Below are positions 20,028-30,403 of a DNA stretch of 64,000 nt, piece by piece. Source of the stretch: Arachis hypogaea (lineage: Eukaryota > Streptophyta > Magnoliopsida > Fabales > Fabaceae); contig NC_092054.1 in the NCBI RefSeq assembly GCF_003086295.3, forward strand, positions 59,373,546 to 59,437,545. Direction: 5' to 3'. How positions within the stretch are numbered: the first letter of the stretch is position 1; the number at the start of each line of letters is the position of its first letter. The notes under the pieces were generated by a model, which made no database searches, had not been told where the DNA came from, and saw only the letters and a program-made list of their open reading frames with translations. The position numbers and the translations under genes were made by a program.

Positions 20028-20439
20028 ATGCCCAATATACAGCTTGCCATGGAAAGGAGTATGAAGGATTGGATGAAAGCAGTAGGAAAACAGAGGTTCA
20101 GAAGGAACAAAAGCAACTCCATACGCTTATCTGAAGTTCTTACCAATGAATTACATAAGTATTTCTATCCTATTTTATATTTTAATTATATTTTAATTAT
20201 TAATTCTCCATAACCAATTGAATCCGCCTGATTGAGATTTACAAGGTGACCATAGCTTGCTTCAAGCCGACAATCTCCGTGGGATCGATCCTTACTCACG
20301 TAAGGTTTATTACTTGGACGACCCAGTGCACTTGTTGGTTAGTTGTGCAAAGTTGTGACAAAGAACTAAGATTATGAACGTGCGTATTAAGTTTTTGGCA
20401 CCGTTACCAAGGAATGAACGATCACGATTTCGTGCACCA

Positions 20440-20836
20440 CACAACTATGGTAATTATCATGAGTCAATCTCGCTTAGTTAACCCCAACCATCGAGGAGTA
20501 AGTCAAGCAAGCATAATTGACCTTAATCCATAAGTCCTAACCAACTTACCAAACTAGTTGATAAAAGGCTAGCGTCAATGGAAACAAGAGTAAACTAACT
20601 ACCCAAGAAATACCACTAAATGTCGAACATTATGACTCTAGTATCCTAGGAACTCAAACCACAAGCCAAGGTGGGAAAATCTACTCAAAATCTAGAGTTG
20701 GCATTTTCACAAACACCTTGTGTGCATAAAAGTAAAACATGAGAAAATTGCAAAGTAAAATGGAAACTATAACCAACTATCAACAAGACCAAACATAAAC
20801 AAGCAATCAAACATAAAGAAAGCATGAAACATTAAA
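20440..20836 (-). repeat. LTR fragment of the element D family
   Basis: Closely similar to 29132-29515 inside D's LTR, in the same orientation (CACAACTATGGTAATTATCA… to AACATAAAGAAAGCAT). It is bounded on the left by element A's LTR and on the right by a truncated gag of element C. It is probably the remains of D's 3' LTR, or of a related copy, into which A inserted. Confidence 0.75.
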
Positions 20837-22637
20837 AGTTGGTCAATGCTTTCTTGGCCAAATTCTTTCCACCTCAAAAGTTGAGCAAGCTTAGAGTGGA
20901 AGTCCAAACCTTCAGACAAAAGGAAGGTGAATCCCTCTATGAAGCTTGGGAAAGATACAAGCAATTGATCAGAAGGTGTCCTTCTGACATGTTTTCAGAA
21001 TGGAGCATCATATGTATATTCTATGATGGTCTGTCTGAATTGTCCAAGATGTCATTGGACCACTCTGCTGGAGGATCTCTTCATCTGAAGAAGATGCCTG
21101 CAAAAGCCCAGGAACTCATTGAAATGGTTGTAAATAACCAGTTCATGTACACTTCTAAAAGGAATCCTGTGAATAATGGGACAACTCAGAAGAAAGGAGT
21201 TCTTGAGATTGATACTCTGAATGCAATATTGGCTCAGAACAAAATATTGACTCAGCAAGTCAATATGATTTCTCAAAGTCTGTCTGGAATGCAAACTGCA
21301 TCAGGCAGTACTAAGGAAGCTTCCTCTAAAGAAGAAGCCTATGACCCTGAGAACCCTGGAATGGAAGAGGTGAATTACATGGGAGAATCCTATGCAAACA
21401 CCTATAATCCTTCATGGAGGAATCATCCAAATTTCTCATGGAAGGATCAACAGAAGCCTAATCAAGGCTTCAGTAATAATAATGGTGGGAGAAATAGGTT
21501 TGGCAATAGCAAACCTTTTCCATCATCTTCTCAGCAGCAGACAGAGAATTCTAAGCAGAGCCACTCTGACTTAGCAACTATAGTCTCTGATCTGTCTAAG
21601 ACCACTCTCAGTTTCATGACTGAAGCAAGGTCCTCTATTAGAAATCTAGAGGCACAAGTGGGTCAGCTGAGTAAAAGAGTTACTGAACTCCCTCCTATTA
21701 CTCTCCCAAGCAATACAGAAGAAAATCCAAAAAGAGAATGCAAGGCTATAAACACGTCCCACATGGCCGAACCTATAGAGGAGGGAAAGGCAGTGATTTC
21801 CAGTAAGGAAGACCTCAATGGACGTCCACTGGCCTCAAAGGAGTTCCCTAATGAGGAACCAAAGGAATCTGAGGCTCATATAGAGACCATAGAGATTCCA
21901 TTGAACTTACTGTTGCCATTCATGAGCTCTGATGAGTATTCTTCCTCTGAAGAGGATGAAGATATTATTAAGGAGCAAGTTGCTCAATATCTAGGAGTAA
22001 TCATGAAGCTGAATTCCAAGTTATTTGGTAATGAGATTTGGGAGGATGAACCCCCATTACTCATCAATGAACTAAATGATCTGTTTCAACTGAAATTACC
22101 TCAGAAGAAACAGGATCCTGGAAAGTTCTTAATACCTTGTACCATAGGCACCATAACCTTTGAGAAGGCTCTGTGTGTGACCTGGGGTCAGGGATAAACC
22201 TCATGCCCCTCTCTGTAATGGAGAAACTAGGGATCTTTGAGGTGCAAGCTGCAAGAATCTCACTAGGGATGGCAGACAATTTAAGGAAACAAGCTTATGG
22301 ACTTGTAGAGGATGTCTTGGTAAAGGTTGAAGGCATATACATCCCTGTTGATTTCATAATCCTAGATACTGGGAAAGATGAGGATGAATCCATCATTCTT
22401 GGAAGACCTTTCCTAGCCACAGCAAGAGCTGTGATTGATGTGGACAGAGGAGAGCTAGTCCTTCAATTGAATGAAGACTACCTTGTGTTTAAGGCTCAAG
22501 GATCTTCTTCTGTAACTATGGAGAGGAAGCATGAAAAGCTTCTCTCAATACAGAGTCAAACAGAGCCCCACACTCAACTTCTAAGTTTTGTGTTAAGAGG
22601 CCAACATCAAGCTCTGAGTCTCTGTGAAGCTCTCTAA
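20837..22637 (+). pseudogene. gag-protease gene of element C, truncated
   Basis: The N-terminal ~150 capsid residues are missing; similarity begins at LAKFFPPQKLSKLRVEVQ with no ATG of its own. The frame then runs 452 codons through FRQKEGESLYEAWERYK, YNPSWRNHPNFSW and the acidic linker. A small insertion near 22178 (CTGTGTGTGACC against CTGTGTGACC) shifts it into the protease frame 22173-22637, with DLGSGINLMPLSV and ILGRPFLATARAVIDVD. The break falls exactly at the protease active site. No polymerase downstream. Confidence 0.82.
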
Positions 22638-22639
22638 GA

Positions 22640-22694
22640 GCTCACTGTCAAGCTATTGACATTAAAGAAGCGCTTGTTAGGAGGCAACCCAATG
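22640..22694 (+). other. Conserved post-protease motif, element C
   Basis: CTCACTGTCAAGCTATTGAC followed by AAGAAGCGCTTGTTAGGAGG and CAACCCAATGA; same place and nearly the same sequence as in A and B. Confidence 0.6.
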
Positions 22695-22840
22695 ATATTT
22701 AATTATATTTAACTATTTTCCATTGCTATTTTATGTTTTCTTTAGGTTGATGATCATGTGAAATCATAAAAACAACAAAAAATAAAAAAAAAAGAGTGAA
22801 AAACAACATTAAAAATAGCACACCCTAGAGGACAGACTTA

Positions 22841-23050
22841 CTGGCGTTCAAATGCCAGTAAGGATAGCAGAATGGGCGTTTAACACCCAGCCTGGCAGCA
22901 TTCTGGGCGTTTAATGCCAGAAAGGGCTGTCTGGCATTTGGTTGGCATTTAACGCTAGAAATGGGCAGCATACTGACGTTTAACGCCAGGAAAGGTAGCA
23001 GAGCTAGCGTTAAACGCCAGAATTGGCACAGAATGGGCGTTTGAATGCCA
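22841..23050 (+). repeat. 31-bp phased palindrome array, element C internal
   Basis: Core starts at 22843, 22875, 22906, 22944, 22975, 23006 and 23036, giving steps of 32, 31, 38, 31, 31 and 30 bp. Many cores are decayed (GGCGTTCAAATGCC, GGCATTTAACGCT) but the pitch is kept except for one 7-bp insertion. Confidence 0.8.
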
Positions 23051-23361
23051 GAATGGTGCAGGGACTCAAATTCCTTGACACCTCAGGATTTGTAGACCCC
23101 ACAGGATCCCCACCTATCCCACCTCTTCTTCTCTCCTCTTCACACCTTTCCATAACACTCTTCTCCAAACACCCTTGACCAATCCTATCAAAACCTCTTC
23201 CCCAAACACCCCTCATCTATCAAATCCTACCCTCTTTCCCACAACCTCTTCATCACTCACATCCATCCATCATTAAATCCCACCTATCTCACCATTCAAA
23301 TTCAAACCATTTCCCTTCCAAACCCAACCCCTCATACACGGCTACCCTCTCTTCCTTACCC

Positions 23362-23369
23362 TATAAATA
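23362..23369 (+). promoter_or_regulatory. Internal TATA box of the second gene, element C
   Basis: TATAAATA in TTACCCTATAAATACCTC. A C/T-rich leader and the ATG at 23559 follow, the same layout as element A (6084). Confidence 0.5.
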
Positions 23370-23558
23370 CCTCTCCTTACCACCTTCATCTTCACACAAC
23401 ATACACACTACTACCCCCTTGGCCGAACCCAAACCACTACTCCATCCCCTCTATTTCTTCTTCTTCTACTCATCTCTTTCTTCTTTTGCTCGAGGATGAA
23501 CAACCATTCTAATTTTGGTGTGGGAAAAGCTAAAGCTTTTTGTTTTCCATAACCACTA

Positions 23559-24716
23559 ATGGCACCTAAAGCCGGAGAAACCTCTAGAAAGAGCAAAGGG
23601 AAGACAATTGCTTCCACCTCCAAGTCATGGGAGATGGAGAGATTCATCTCAAAGGTCCATCAAGACCACTTCTATGAAGTTGTGGCCAAGAAAAAGGTGA
23701 TCCCCGAGGTCCCCTTCAAGCTCAAAAGGAGTGAATATTCAGAGATCCGACATGAAGTTCGAAGAAGAGGTTGAGAAATCCTCACCAACCCCATTCAACA
23801 AGTCGGGATCTTAATGGTTCAAGAGTTCTATGCTAATGCATGGATCACTAAGAACCATGACCAAAGTGTGAACTTGAACCCAAAGAATTGGCTCACAATG
23901 CTTCGGGGGAAATACTTGGATTTTAGTCCGAAAAATGTGAGGTTAGCATTCAACTTGCCAATGATGCAAGGAGATCTTCACCCTTTCACTAGAAGGGTCA
24001 ACTTTGATCAAAGGTTGGACCAAGTCCTCATGGACATTTGTGTGGAAGGTGCTCAATGAAAGAGAGATTCAAGAGGCAAGCCGGTTCAACTAAGAAGGCT
24101 TGACCTTAAACCCGTGGCTAGGGGTTGGTTGGAGTTCATCCAAAGCTCTATCATTCCTACTAGCAACCGATCTGAAGTTACAATAGACCGGGCTATCATG
24201 ATTCATAGTATCATGATTGGAGAGAAAGTAGAAGTTCATGAAATCATACCTCTAGAACTCTACAAGGTGGTAGACAAGCCCTCTACTTTGGCAAGGTTAG
24301 CCTTCCCTCATCTCATTTGTCACCTATGCAATTCAGCTGGAATTGTCATAGAAGAAGACATCCTCATTGAAGAGGACAAGCCCATCACTAAGAAAAGGAT
24401 GGAGCAAACAAGAGAGCCCATTCATGGACCTCAACAAGAGCATGAAGAAATTCCTCATCGTGAAATCCCTGAGATGCCTCAGGGGATGCATTTTCCTCCA
24501 AAAAACTATTGGGAGCAAATCAACACCTCCCTAGGAGAATTGAGTTCCAACATGGGACAACTAAAGATAGAGCACCAATAACATTCTCTCCTCCTCCATG
24601 AAATTAGAGAAGACCAAAGAGCCATGAGGGAGGAGTAACAAAGGCAAGGAAGAGACATAGAGGAGCTCAAGCACTCCATAAGATCTTCAAGAGGGAGAAC
24701 TAGCCGCCATCACTAA
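23559..24716 (+). pseudogene. Second gene of element C, four nonsense codons
   Basis: A single 386-codon frame from ATG 23559 to TAA 24714 shows the full layout: basic N-terminus (MAPKAGETSRKSKGKT), MERFISKVHQDHFYEVVAKK, the conserved core FYANAWITKNHDQS / LRGKYLDFSPKNVRLAFNLP, the segment GWLEFIQSSIIPTSNRSEV, then a Pro-rich linker and coiled-coil C-terminus. It is interrupted by in-frame stops at 23772 (TGA), 24057 (TGA), 24579 (TAA) and 24636 (TAA); no frameshift is needed. Those checked against element A are TGG-to-TGA or CAA-to-TAA. Domain family: 'putative plant transposon protein'; role unknown. Confidence 0.8.
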
Positions 24717-25818
24717 GGTGGACCCGTTCTTTAATTCCCTTGTTCTTATTTTTTTGTTTTTCAAAAATTATGCTTTATGTATTGTCTATGTTTGTGTCTT
24801 TATTACATGATCATTAGTGTCTAGTGTCTATGTCTTAAAGCTATGAATGTCCTATGAATCCTTCACCTTTCTTAAATAAAAAAAATGTTTTCTGAAAAAG
24901 AAAAAGAAGTACATGAATTTCGAATTACATCTTGAAAATAATCTAATTATTTTGATGTGGTGGCAATACTTTTTGTTTTTTGAATGAATGCTTGAACAGT
25001 GCATATTTTTGATATTGTTGTTTATGAATGTTAAAATTGTTGGCTCTTGAAAGAATAATGAAAAAGGAAAAATATTATTGATAATCTGAAAAATCATAAA
25101 ATTGATTCTTGAAGCAAGAAAAAGCAGTGAATATAAAGCTTGCAAAAAAAATTATATGCGAAAAAAAAGAGAAAGAAAAAGAAAAAGCAAGCAGAAAAAG
25201 CCAATAACTCTTTAAACCAAAAGGCAAGGGTAAAGAGAATCCAAGGCTTTGAGCATTAATGGATAGGAGGGCCCACAGGAATAAAATCCTGGCCTAAGTG
25301 GCTAAATCAAGCTGTCCCTAACCATGTGCTTGTGGCGTGAAGGTGTCAAGTGAAAAGCTTGAGACTGAGCGGTTAAAGTCGTGGTCCAAAGCAAAAAGAA
25401 TGTGCTTAAGAGCTCTGGGCACCTCTAACTGGGGACTCTAGCAAAGCTAAGTCACAATCTGAAAAGGTTCACCCAGTTATGTGTTTGTGGCATTTATGTA
25501 TCCGGTGGTAATACTGGAAAACAAAATGCTTAGGGTCACGGCCAAGACTCATAAAGTAGCTGTTCAAGAATCAACATACTAAACTAGGAGAATCAATAAC
25601 ACTATCTGAATTCTGAGTTCCTATAGATGCCAATCATTCTGAACTACAAAGGATAAAGTGAGATGCCAAAACTGTTCAGAAGCAGAAAGCCACTAACCCC
25701 GCTCATCTAATTGGAAATGAGCTTCATTGATATTTAGAATTCATTGTATATTCTTTTCTTTTTATCCTATTTTGTTTTTAGTTGCTTGGGGACAAACAAC
25801 AATTTAAGTTTGGTGTTG
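24717..25818 (+). other. 3' noncoding region of element C
   Basis: Same layout as 16996-18105: purine-rich run (25140-25200), conserved block (GTGGCGTGAAGGTGTCAAGT at about 25333), and TTTAAGTTTGGTGTTG against the LTR. No gene. Confidence 0.6.
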
Positions 25819-27447
25819 TGATGAGCGGATAATTTATACCCTTTTTGGCATTATTTTTACATAGTTTTTAGTATGTTTTAGTTACTTTTTATTATATTTT
25901 TATTAGTTTTTATTCAAAAATCACATTTCTGGAATTTACTATGATTTTGTATATTTTTCTGTGATTTTAGGTATTTTCTGACTGAAATTGAGGGACCTGA
26001 GCAAAAATCTGATTCAGAGGCTGAAAAATGACTGCAGATGCTGTTGGATTCTGACCCTGCTGCATTTGAAATAGATTTTCTGGAGCTACAGAAGCCCAAT
26101 TGGCAAGCTCTTAATTGAGTTGGAAAGTAGACATCCTGGGCTTTCTAGAAATATATAATAGTCCATACTTTTCCCGAGATTTGATGGCCCAAACTGGCGT
26201 TCAAAGTCAGCCTAAAACATCTTGGCGTAAAACGCCCAAACTGGCACCAGAATTGGAGTTAAACGCCCAAACTGGCACCAAAGCTAGAGTTTAACTCCAG
26301 GAACAGCCTATGCACGTGAAAGCTTCAATGCTCAGCCCAAGCACACACCAAGTGGGCCCCGGAAGTGGATTTCTGCACTATTTGCACTTAGTTACTCATT
26401 TTCTGTAAACCTAGGTTACTAGTTTAGTATAAAAACTACTTTTAGAGATATATCTTTGATCATCTTTTTTCTTTGGAACGTTTAGTTCTTAGACATTGGA
26501 GGCTGGCCTCATGGCCATGCCTAGACCTTTCACTTATGTATTTTCTACAGTGGAGTTTCTACACCCCATAGATTAAGATGTAGAGCTCTGCTATTCTTCT
26601 TGAATTAATGCAATTACAAATGTTTTTCCTTCAATTCATGCCTACTTCTTTTCCAAGATATACTCTTGTTCTTAATTCAGTTAAGTCATAATGAAGGGGT
26701 GACCCGTGACAATCACCCAATCTTCGTTACTCGCTTAGCCAAGATCGTGTGCCTGACAACCACAAAGCGATCTACATGATGTTCAATGTAGTCATTGGAC
26801 GACAGCTGGAGTATTGGATATCTAATACACGGACCGAGTCTGTGAGATTAGTATCTTTGTGGTATAGGCTAGAACCATTGGAAGCATTTCTGAGATTCGG
26901 AAAGTCTAAACCTTGTCTGTGGTATTCCGAGTAGGATCTGGGAAGGGATGACTGTGACGAGCTTCAAACTTGTGAATGTTGGGCGCAGTGACAGTGTGCA
27001 AAAGGACAATGGTCCTATTCCAACGCTAGCGGGAACCGACAGATGATTAGCCGTGCAGTGACAGCACATATGGATTTGTTTTCATCCAAGAGGATCATAC
27101 AGCTTGCCATGGAAGGAGGTAACGCATGGTTGGAAGAAGGCAATAGGAAAGCAGAGGTTCAGAAGCAACAAAGCATCTCCATACGCTTATCTGAAATTCC
27201 CACCAGTGAATTACATAAGTAACTTTATCTTATTTTATATTTTATTTATATTTTAATTACCAAAACTCAACCATTTGAATCCGCCTAACTGAGATTTACA
27301 AGGATGACCATAGCTTGCTTCAAGCCGACAATCTCCGTGGGATCGACCCTTACTCACGTAAGGTTTATTACTTGGATGACCTAGTGCACTTGCTGGTCAG
27401 TTACGCAGAGTTATGAAGAAGTGTTTAGATCACGTTCTCGCGTACCA
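25819..27447 (+). repeat. 3' LTR of element C
   Basis: 1629 bp, TGATGAGCGGATAATTTATA to CTCGCGTACCA. It contains a decayed palindrome array (core starts 26196, 26224, 26255, 26286) and TATAAAA at 26428-26434. Confidence 0.88.
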
Positions 27448-27589
27448 AACAACCTTCCCCAGCACCTTTGAAGCACCCACTTGAGTGTTAAACTCCTCCA
27501 AATTGGACCTTGCACCACTTGTTCCTTAAACTCCATTGCCAACCAACATCCAATCTTTCACTATTTAACACTCCAAAAAGCACCTTGAG

Positions 27590-28555
27590 TTAATAATCCG
27601 TTTCCAAGAGAGCAAATTGGTATGGGCCTATGAAGCTCATTGAAGATATTGTTACCCATTCAACTTGTCCTTGGGTTGAAGTCACTCTTGTAAACTCTTG
27701 TGTGAATGCTTCTACTTCTTGGGTGATCACCTCTTCTTCACCACTCTTTTCTAACTCTCCACTATCTCTTTCAAACTCAAAAGTAGAAGGCTCCTCAAGA
27801 TCATTGAGGGGGTCGACCAAGGTGGACAAAAAATTATTGATGATGCAATCCACTTCTTGATCAAACTCTCTCAATTCTCCATTCAGCTCTTCCATTTCAC
27901 AAGTTCTACCTTCCTCCTCTTGTTGCAATTCTTGTCCTAACTCTTCTACCTCCCCTTGAGGCTCCATGTTCTCCTCCTTACTACACTCCATACTTGATTC
28001 TTCACCTTCCTCAAGGGGGATGTCTTGAGTTCTTGAGTGTAGTAGGGTCAAACGGTTCACCACTTCGGCTATGATAGCCGTAAACTGCCCTTGCTTCCTT
28101 CGAAACCCTTCTTGCTCTTGGAAGAGTGCTTGAAGGTCTTGTTCTTCTTGGGCCAAGGGTGGGAAAACTTCGTATCGAGGTGGAAGAGAAGGTTCAAAAG
28201 TTGGGAGGAAGGTTGTATATGTGGGAGGTGTGTCATGTAGGTGGGGATATTGAGGTGGTGTATAAGGGTGTAGTGGTTCATATGGTTGGTAACAAGGTGT
28301 ATAAACATTTTGATCCCATGGAGGTGTATGGTGTGGTGCTTGAAGGCTTGCTGGTTGAGGGTTAGGTAGGGGGTATCTTTCATATCTTTGGATTTGGTAT
28401 TCACATAGGGAAGGGGTTGGCTCGTTGTAGTATGAGGGAGGTGTTTGCCATGAGTGTTGCTCATATGCAATTGGTTCCTCCCTAAATTGGTTCTCCCACT
28501 CCATGAAGCAATTCCAATTTGAATTCATCATACCCTGCAAAACACTTACAACCAA
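27590..28555 (-). CDS. Element D ORF, Pro/Tyr-rich and Glu-rich, unknown function
   Basis: Uninterrupted 321-codon frame starting about 180 bp after the primer site (ATG 28555), where gag normally lies. The first half is rich in Pro, Tyr and His (PPSYYNEPTPSLCEYQIQRY…) and looks disordered. The second half is strongly acidic, with many Glu-Glu-Glu and Leu-Glu-Glu runs, and includes one Ala/Ile helix (QFTAIIAEVVNRLTLLHS). No capsid fold signature, zinc knuckle, protease or membrane segment is visible. Its length and integrity beside decayed neighbours suggest it was under selection as an element protein, but I do not recognise a family. It may be the 5' ORF of a larger element truncated by C. 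Confidence 0.55.
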   Translation of the reverse strand: MVVSVLQGMMNSNWNCFMEWENQFREEPIAYEQHSWQTPPSYYNEPTPSLCEYQIQRYERYPLPNPQPASLQAPHHTPPWDQNVYTPCYQPYEPLHPYTPPQYPHLHDTPPTYTTFLPTFEPSLPPRYEVFPPLAQEEQDLQALFQEQEGFRRKQGQFTAIIAEVVNRLTLLHSRTQDIPLEEGEESSMECSKEENMEPQGEVEELGQELQQEEEGRTCEMEELNGELREFDQEVDCIINNFLSTLVDPLNDLEEPSTFEFERDSGELEKSGEEEVITQEVEAFTQEFTRVTSTQGQVEWVTISSMSFIGPYQFALLETDY

Positions 28556-28730
28556 GCTCCAAGCAACAAGGGTGATAGCTCATAGAGAATGTAGGAAATA
28601 AAAACAAAGGACATCAATAAACAAGAAAAACAAAAAACCTAAATATTAACAAAATTAACCAAATAACCAAAAAGTAAACTATTTACACTATCAACATATT
28701 CACAACAACCAAAAGTTAGCACTTAATTGC

Positions 28731-28749
28731 ATCCCCGGCAACAGCGCCA
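28731..28749 (-). other. Primer binding site of element D
   Basis: Plus strand ATCCCCGGCAACAGCGCCA; the reverse complement starts TGGCGCTGTTGCCGGGGAT, matching tRNA-Asp with one mismatch. It lies 4 nt from the LTR. Confidence 0.8.
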
Positions 28750-28753
28750 AATT

Positions 28754-30403
28754 TGATAAGAGAGATATTTACCGTCGATTTAGAATCAAGAATCAATTCG
28801 TTAGTAGCATAGTCCAAACCAACGATGAATTCTCTTAATCAAATGTCAAATTCAAATTCAAAATAACCGAGAGTCTTTCAACCTCGGGTCGTTCTCCCTA
28901 GGATACAATTGGAAGTGTTGCTCTTTCGGTTGTTAAGGCAAAAAGGGGTTTTCAAGCAAGAAATGAAAGATTAAAAGAACTAAGCAATAAAAGAACTATG
29001 AGATGATCAAAATTGTGAATTAATGCACGTAAAGAGAAGATGAGATCAAAACTAGTGAAAATGTTATAAATGCAATAAAATAGCCTTGACTTGGGAATAA
29101 GAATCCAAGGAATCCTATCATCACCATAACCACAACTATGGTAATTATCATGAGTCAATCTTGCTTAGTTAACCCCAACCATCGTGGAGTAAGTCAAGCA
29201 AGTATAATTGACCTTAATCCATAAGTCCTAACCAACTTACTAAACTAGTTGATAAAAGGCTAACGTCAATGGAAACAAGAGTCAACTAACTACCCAAGAA
29301 TTACCACTAAATGTCAGACATTATGACTCTAGTATCCTAGGAACTCAAACCACAAGCTAAGGTGGAAAAATCTACTCAAAATCTAGAGTTGGCATTTTTT
29401 CAAACACCTTGTGTGCATAAAAGTAAAACATGAGAAAATTGTAAAACCAACTATTAACAAGACCAAACATAAACAAGCAATCAAACATAAAGAAAGCATA
29501 AAATATTAAATTCATCAATCAAAACTTCAAGAACTCAAAATTGCAATTATAACAAAGTGCTTGAATCAAAGGAAATTAAAGTAAAGACAATGTAATTAAA
29601 GAGGAATTAAAGAGTACTTACAATTAAAGATGATCAAAATCCAAAATTAAGCTTGCTATAAAATACTACATGAAAACTACATAAATCCTAGGAGAGCTCT
29701 CTACTCTACACTACTCCTACTCCTAATTAACTATATTAAAAAATGTAAAATGTGGCCTTCTACTCTCATGCCTTCATATGAGATGTTGCCCCCTTGACAT
29801 AGCTTTTGATTTCAGCATCAAGCCTTCAGAAATGGGCTAAAAAGAGCCCCAAAACGCGAGTGCACGTGCATTTTTATTTAAGGCACGCACTGGGACCTGT
29901 GCGGACGCATAGATGTGTGCGTCCGCACACTTCGCCAAATTTCCACTTGTGCGTACGCACAGAGAGTTGTGCGTACGCACACTTCGTGATGCTCTGGATT
30001 CGCTCTGCTTGGGTTCTTGTGCGTACGCACGGGTGGTTGTGCGCATGCACACATGCTAATTTCCTTCTGTGCGTACGCACGCATCCTTGTGCGTACGCAC
30101 GCATGGCTGAGCTCTCCTCCTTTGTTTTCTTCATGCTTTCTTCCAATTGCATGCTTCTCTTCCATTCCCACCACGCCATTTCTACCTTTAGGACCTGAAA
30201 TCACTCAACAAACATCAATGTATCGAATGAAAGGTAAATGGAATAAAATTAGTCAAAATAAGCACAAAAGAGCATGTTTTCACATTTAGGATCAAATTGG
30301 GGACAAAACACAAAAGTATGCTATTTTGGTGATTAAGTGTGAGTTTATGTGATGAAATCCATTCAAATCAAGCTAAAATATATCGAAAAATACGGACTCA
30401 TCA
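28754..30403 (-). repeat. 5' LTR of element D
   Basis: 1650 bp; plus strand TGATAAGAGAGATATTTACC to ACGGACTCATCA. Holds the paired GTGCGTACGCAC palindromes at 29897-30102. Confidence 0.82.
29897..30102 (-). repeat. Paired 12-bp palindromes GTGCGTACGCAC in LTR of element D
   Basis: Eight units starting at 29899, 29917, 29949, 29969, 30019, 30039, 30069 and 30089. They form four pairs with 18 or 20 bp inside a pair, and pairs start 50, 70 and 50 bp apart. Five units are the perfect palindrome GTGCGTACGCAC; the others are one- or two-base variants. Element F has the same design at 62239-62319. Confidence 0.85.

Larger units (their letters stand above)
1..20439 (+). mobile_element. Element A: Athila-like non-autonomous LTR retrotransposon
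   Basis: Left end lies outside the window. Seen in order: partial 5' LTR (1-1172), tRNA-Asp primer site, long A/T-rich leader, gag-protease (3114-5433), 31-bp palindrome array, a second gene (6283-6927 plus 16488-16995), 3' noncoding region and 3' LTR (18106-20439). No reverse transcriptase, RNase H or integrase motif appears anywhere between the LTRs, so the element needs enzymes from a partner. The gag type and tRNA-Asp primer site fit the Athila branch of Ty3/gypsy; the LTR resembles the abundant peanut FIDEL-type family as I remember it. It is interrupted by element B and by a hAT-like insertion, and its genes carry several lesions. Confidence 0.85.
18106..20439 (+). repeat. 3' LTR of element A (with hAT insertion)
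   Basis: Starts TGATGAGCGGATAATTTATA and ends TCGTGCACCA. Without the 629-bp insertion and its 8-bp duplication it is about 1697 bp. It contains the palindrome array (18480-18590) and a TATA box candidate (18704-18710). Confidence 0.9.
20837..27447 (+). mobile_element. Element C: 5'-truncated Athila-like non-autonomous element
   Basis: Third copy of the A/B family. It starts inside gag at about 20837 with no 5' LTR, primer site or leader. It continues with gag-protease, palindrome array, internal TATA, second gene, 3' noncoding region and a 3' LTR (25819-27447). The order is identical to A, which confirms the gene organisation and the absence of a polymerase. It carries more nonsense mutations than A or B, so it looks older. 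Confidence 0.88.
27448..30403 (-). mobile_element. Element D: LTR retrotransposon, partial
   Basis: Minus-strand element with 5' LTR 28754-30403, tRNA-Asp-type primer site 28731-28749 and an open frame 28555-27590. Its internal region is cut off at 27447 by element C. No capsid, protease or polymerase motif is present in what remains. The LTR fragment at 20440-20836 may be its other LTR. Confidence 0.75.

Noticed and set aside
28126..28365. Plus-strand frame opposite the element D ORF
   Set aside because: Shadow of the 321-codon minus-strand frame.
29806..30198. Open frames with repeated CVRTH/CAYA peptides on both strands
   Set aside because: They are translations of the GTGCGTACGCAC palindromes in several frames, not genes. 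The same happens at 62087-62353.
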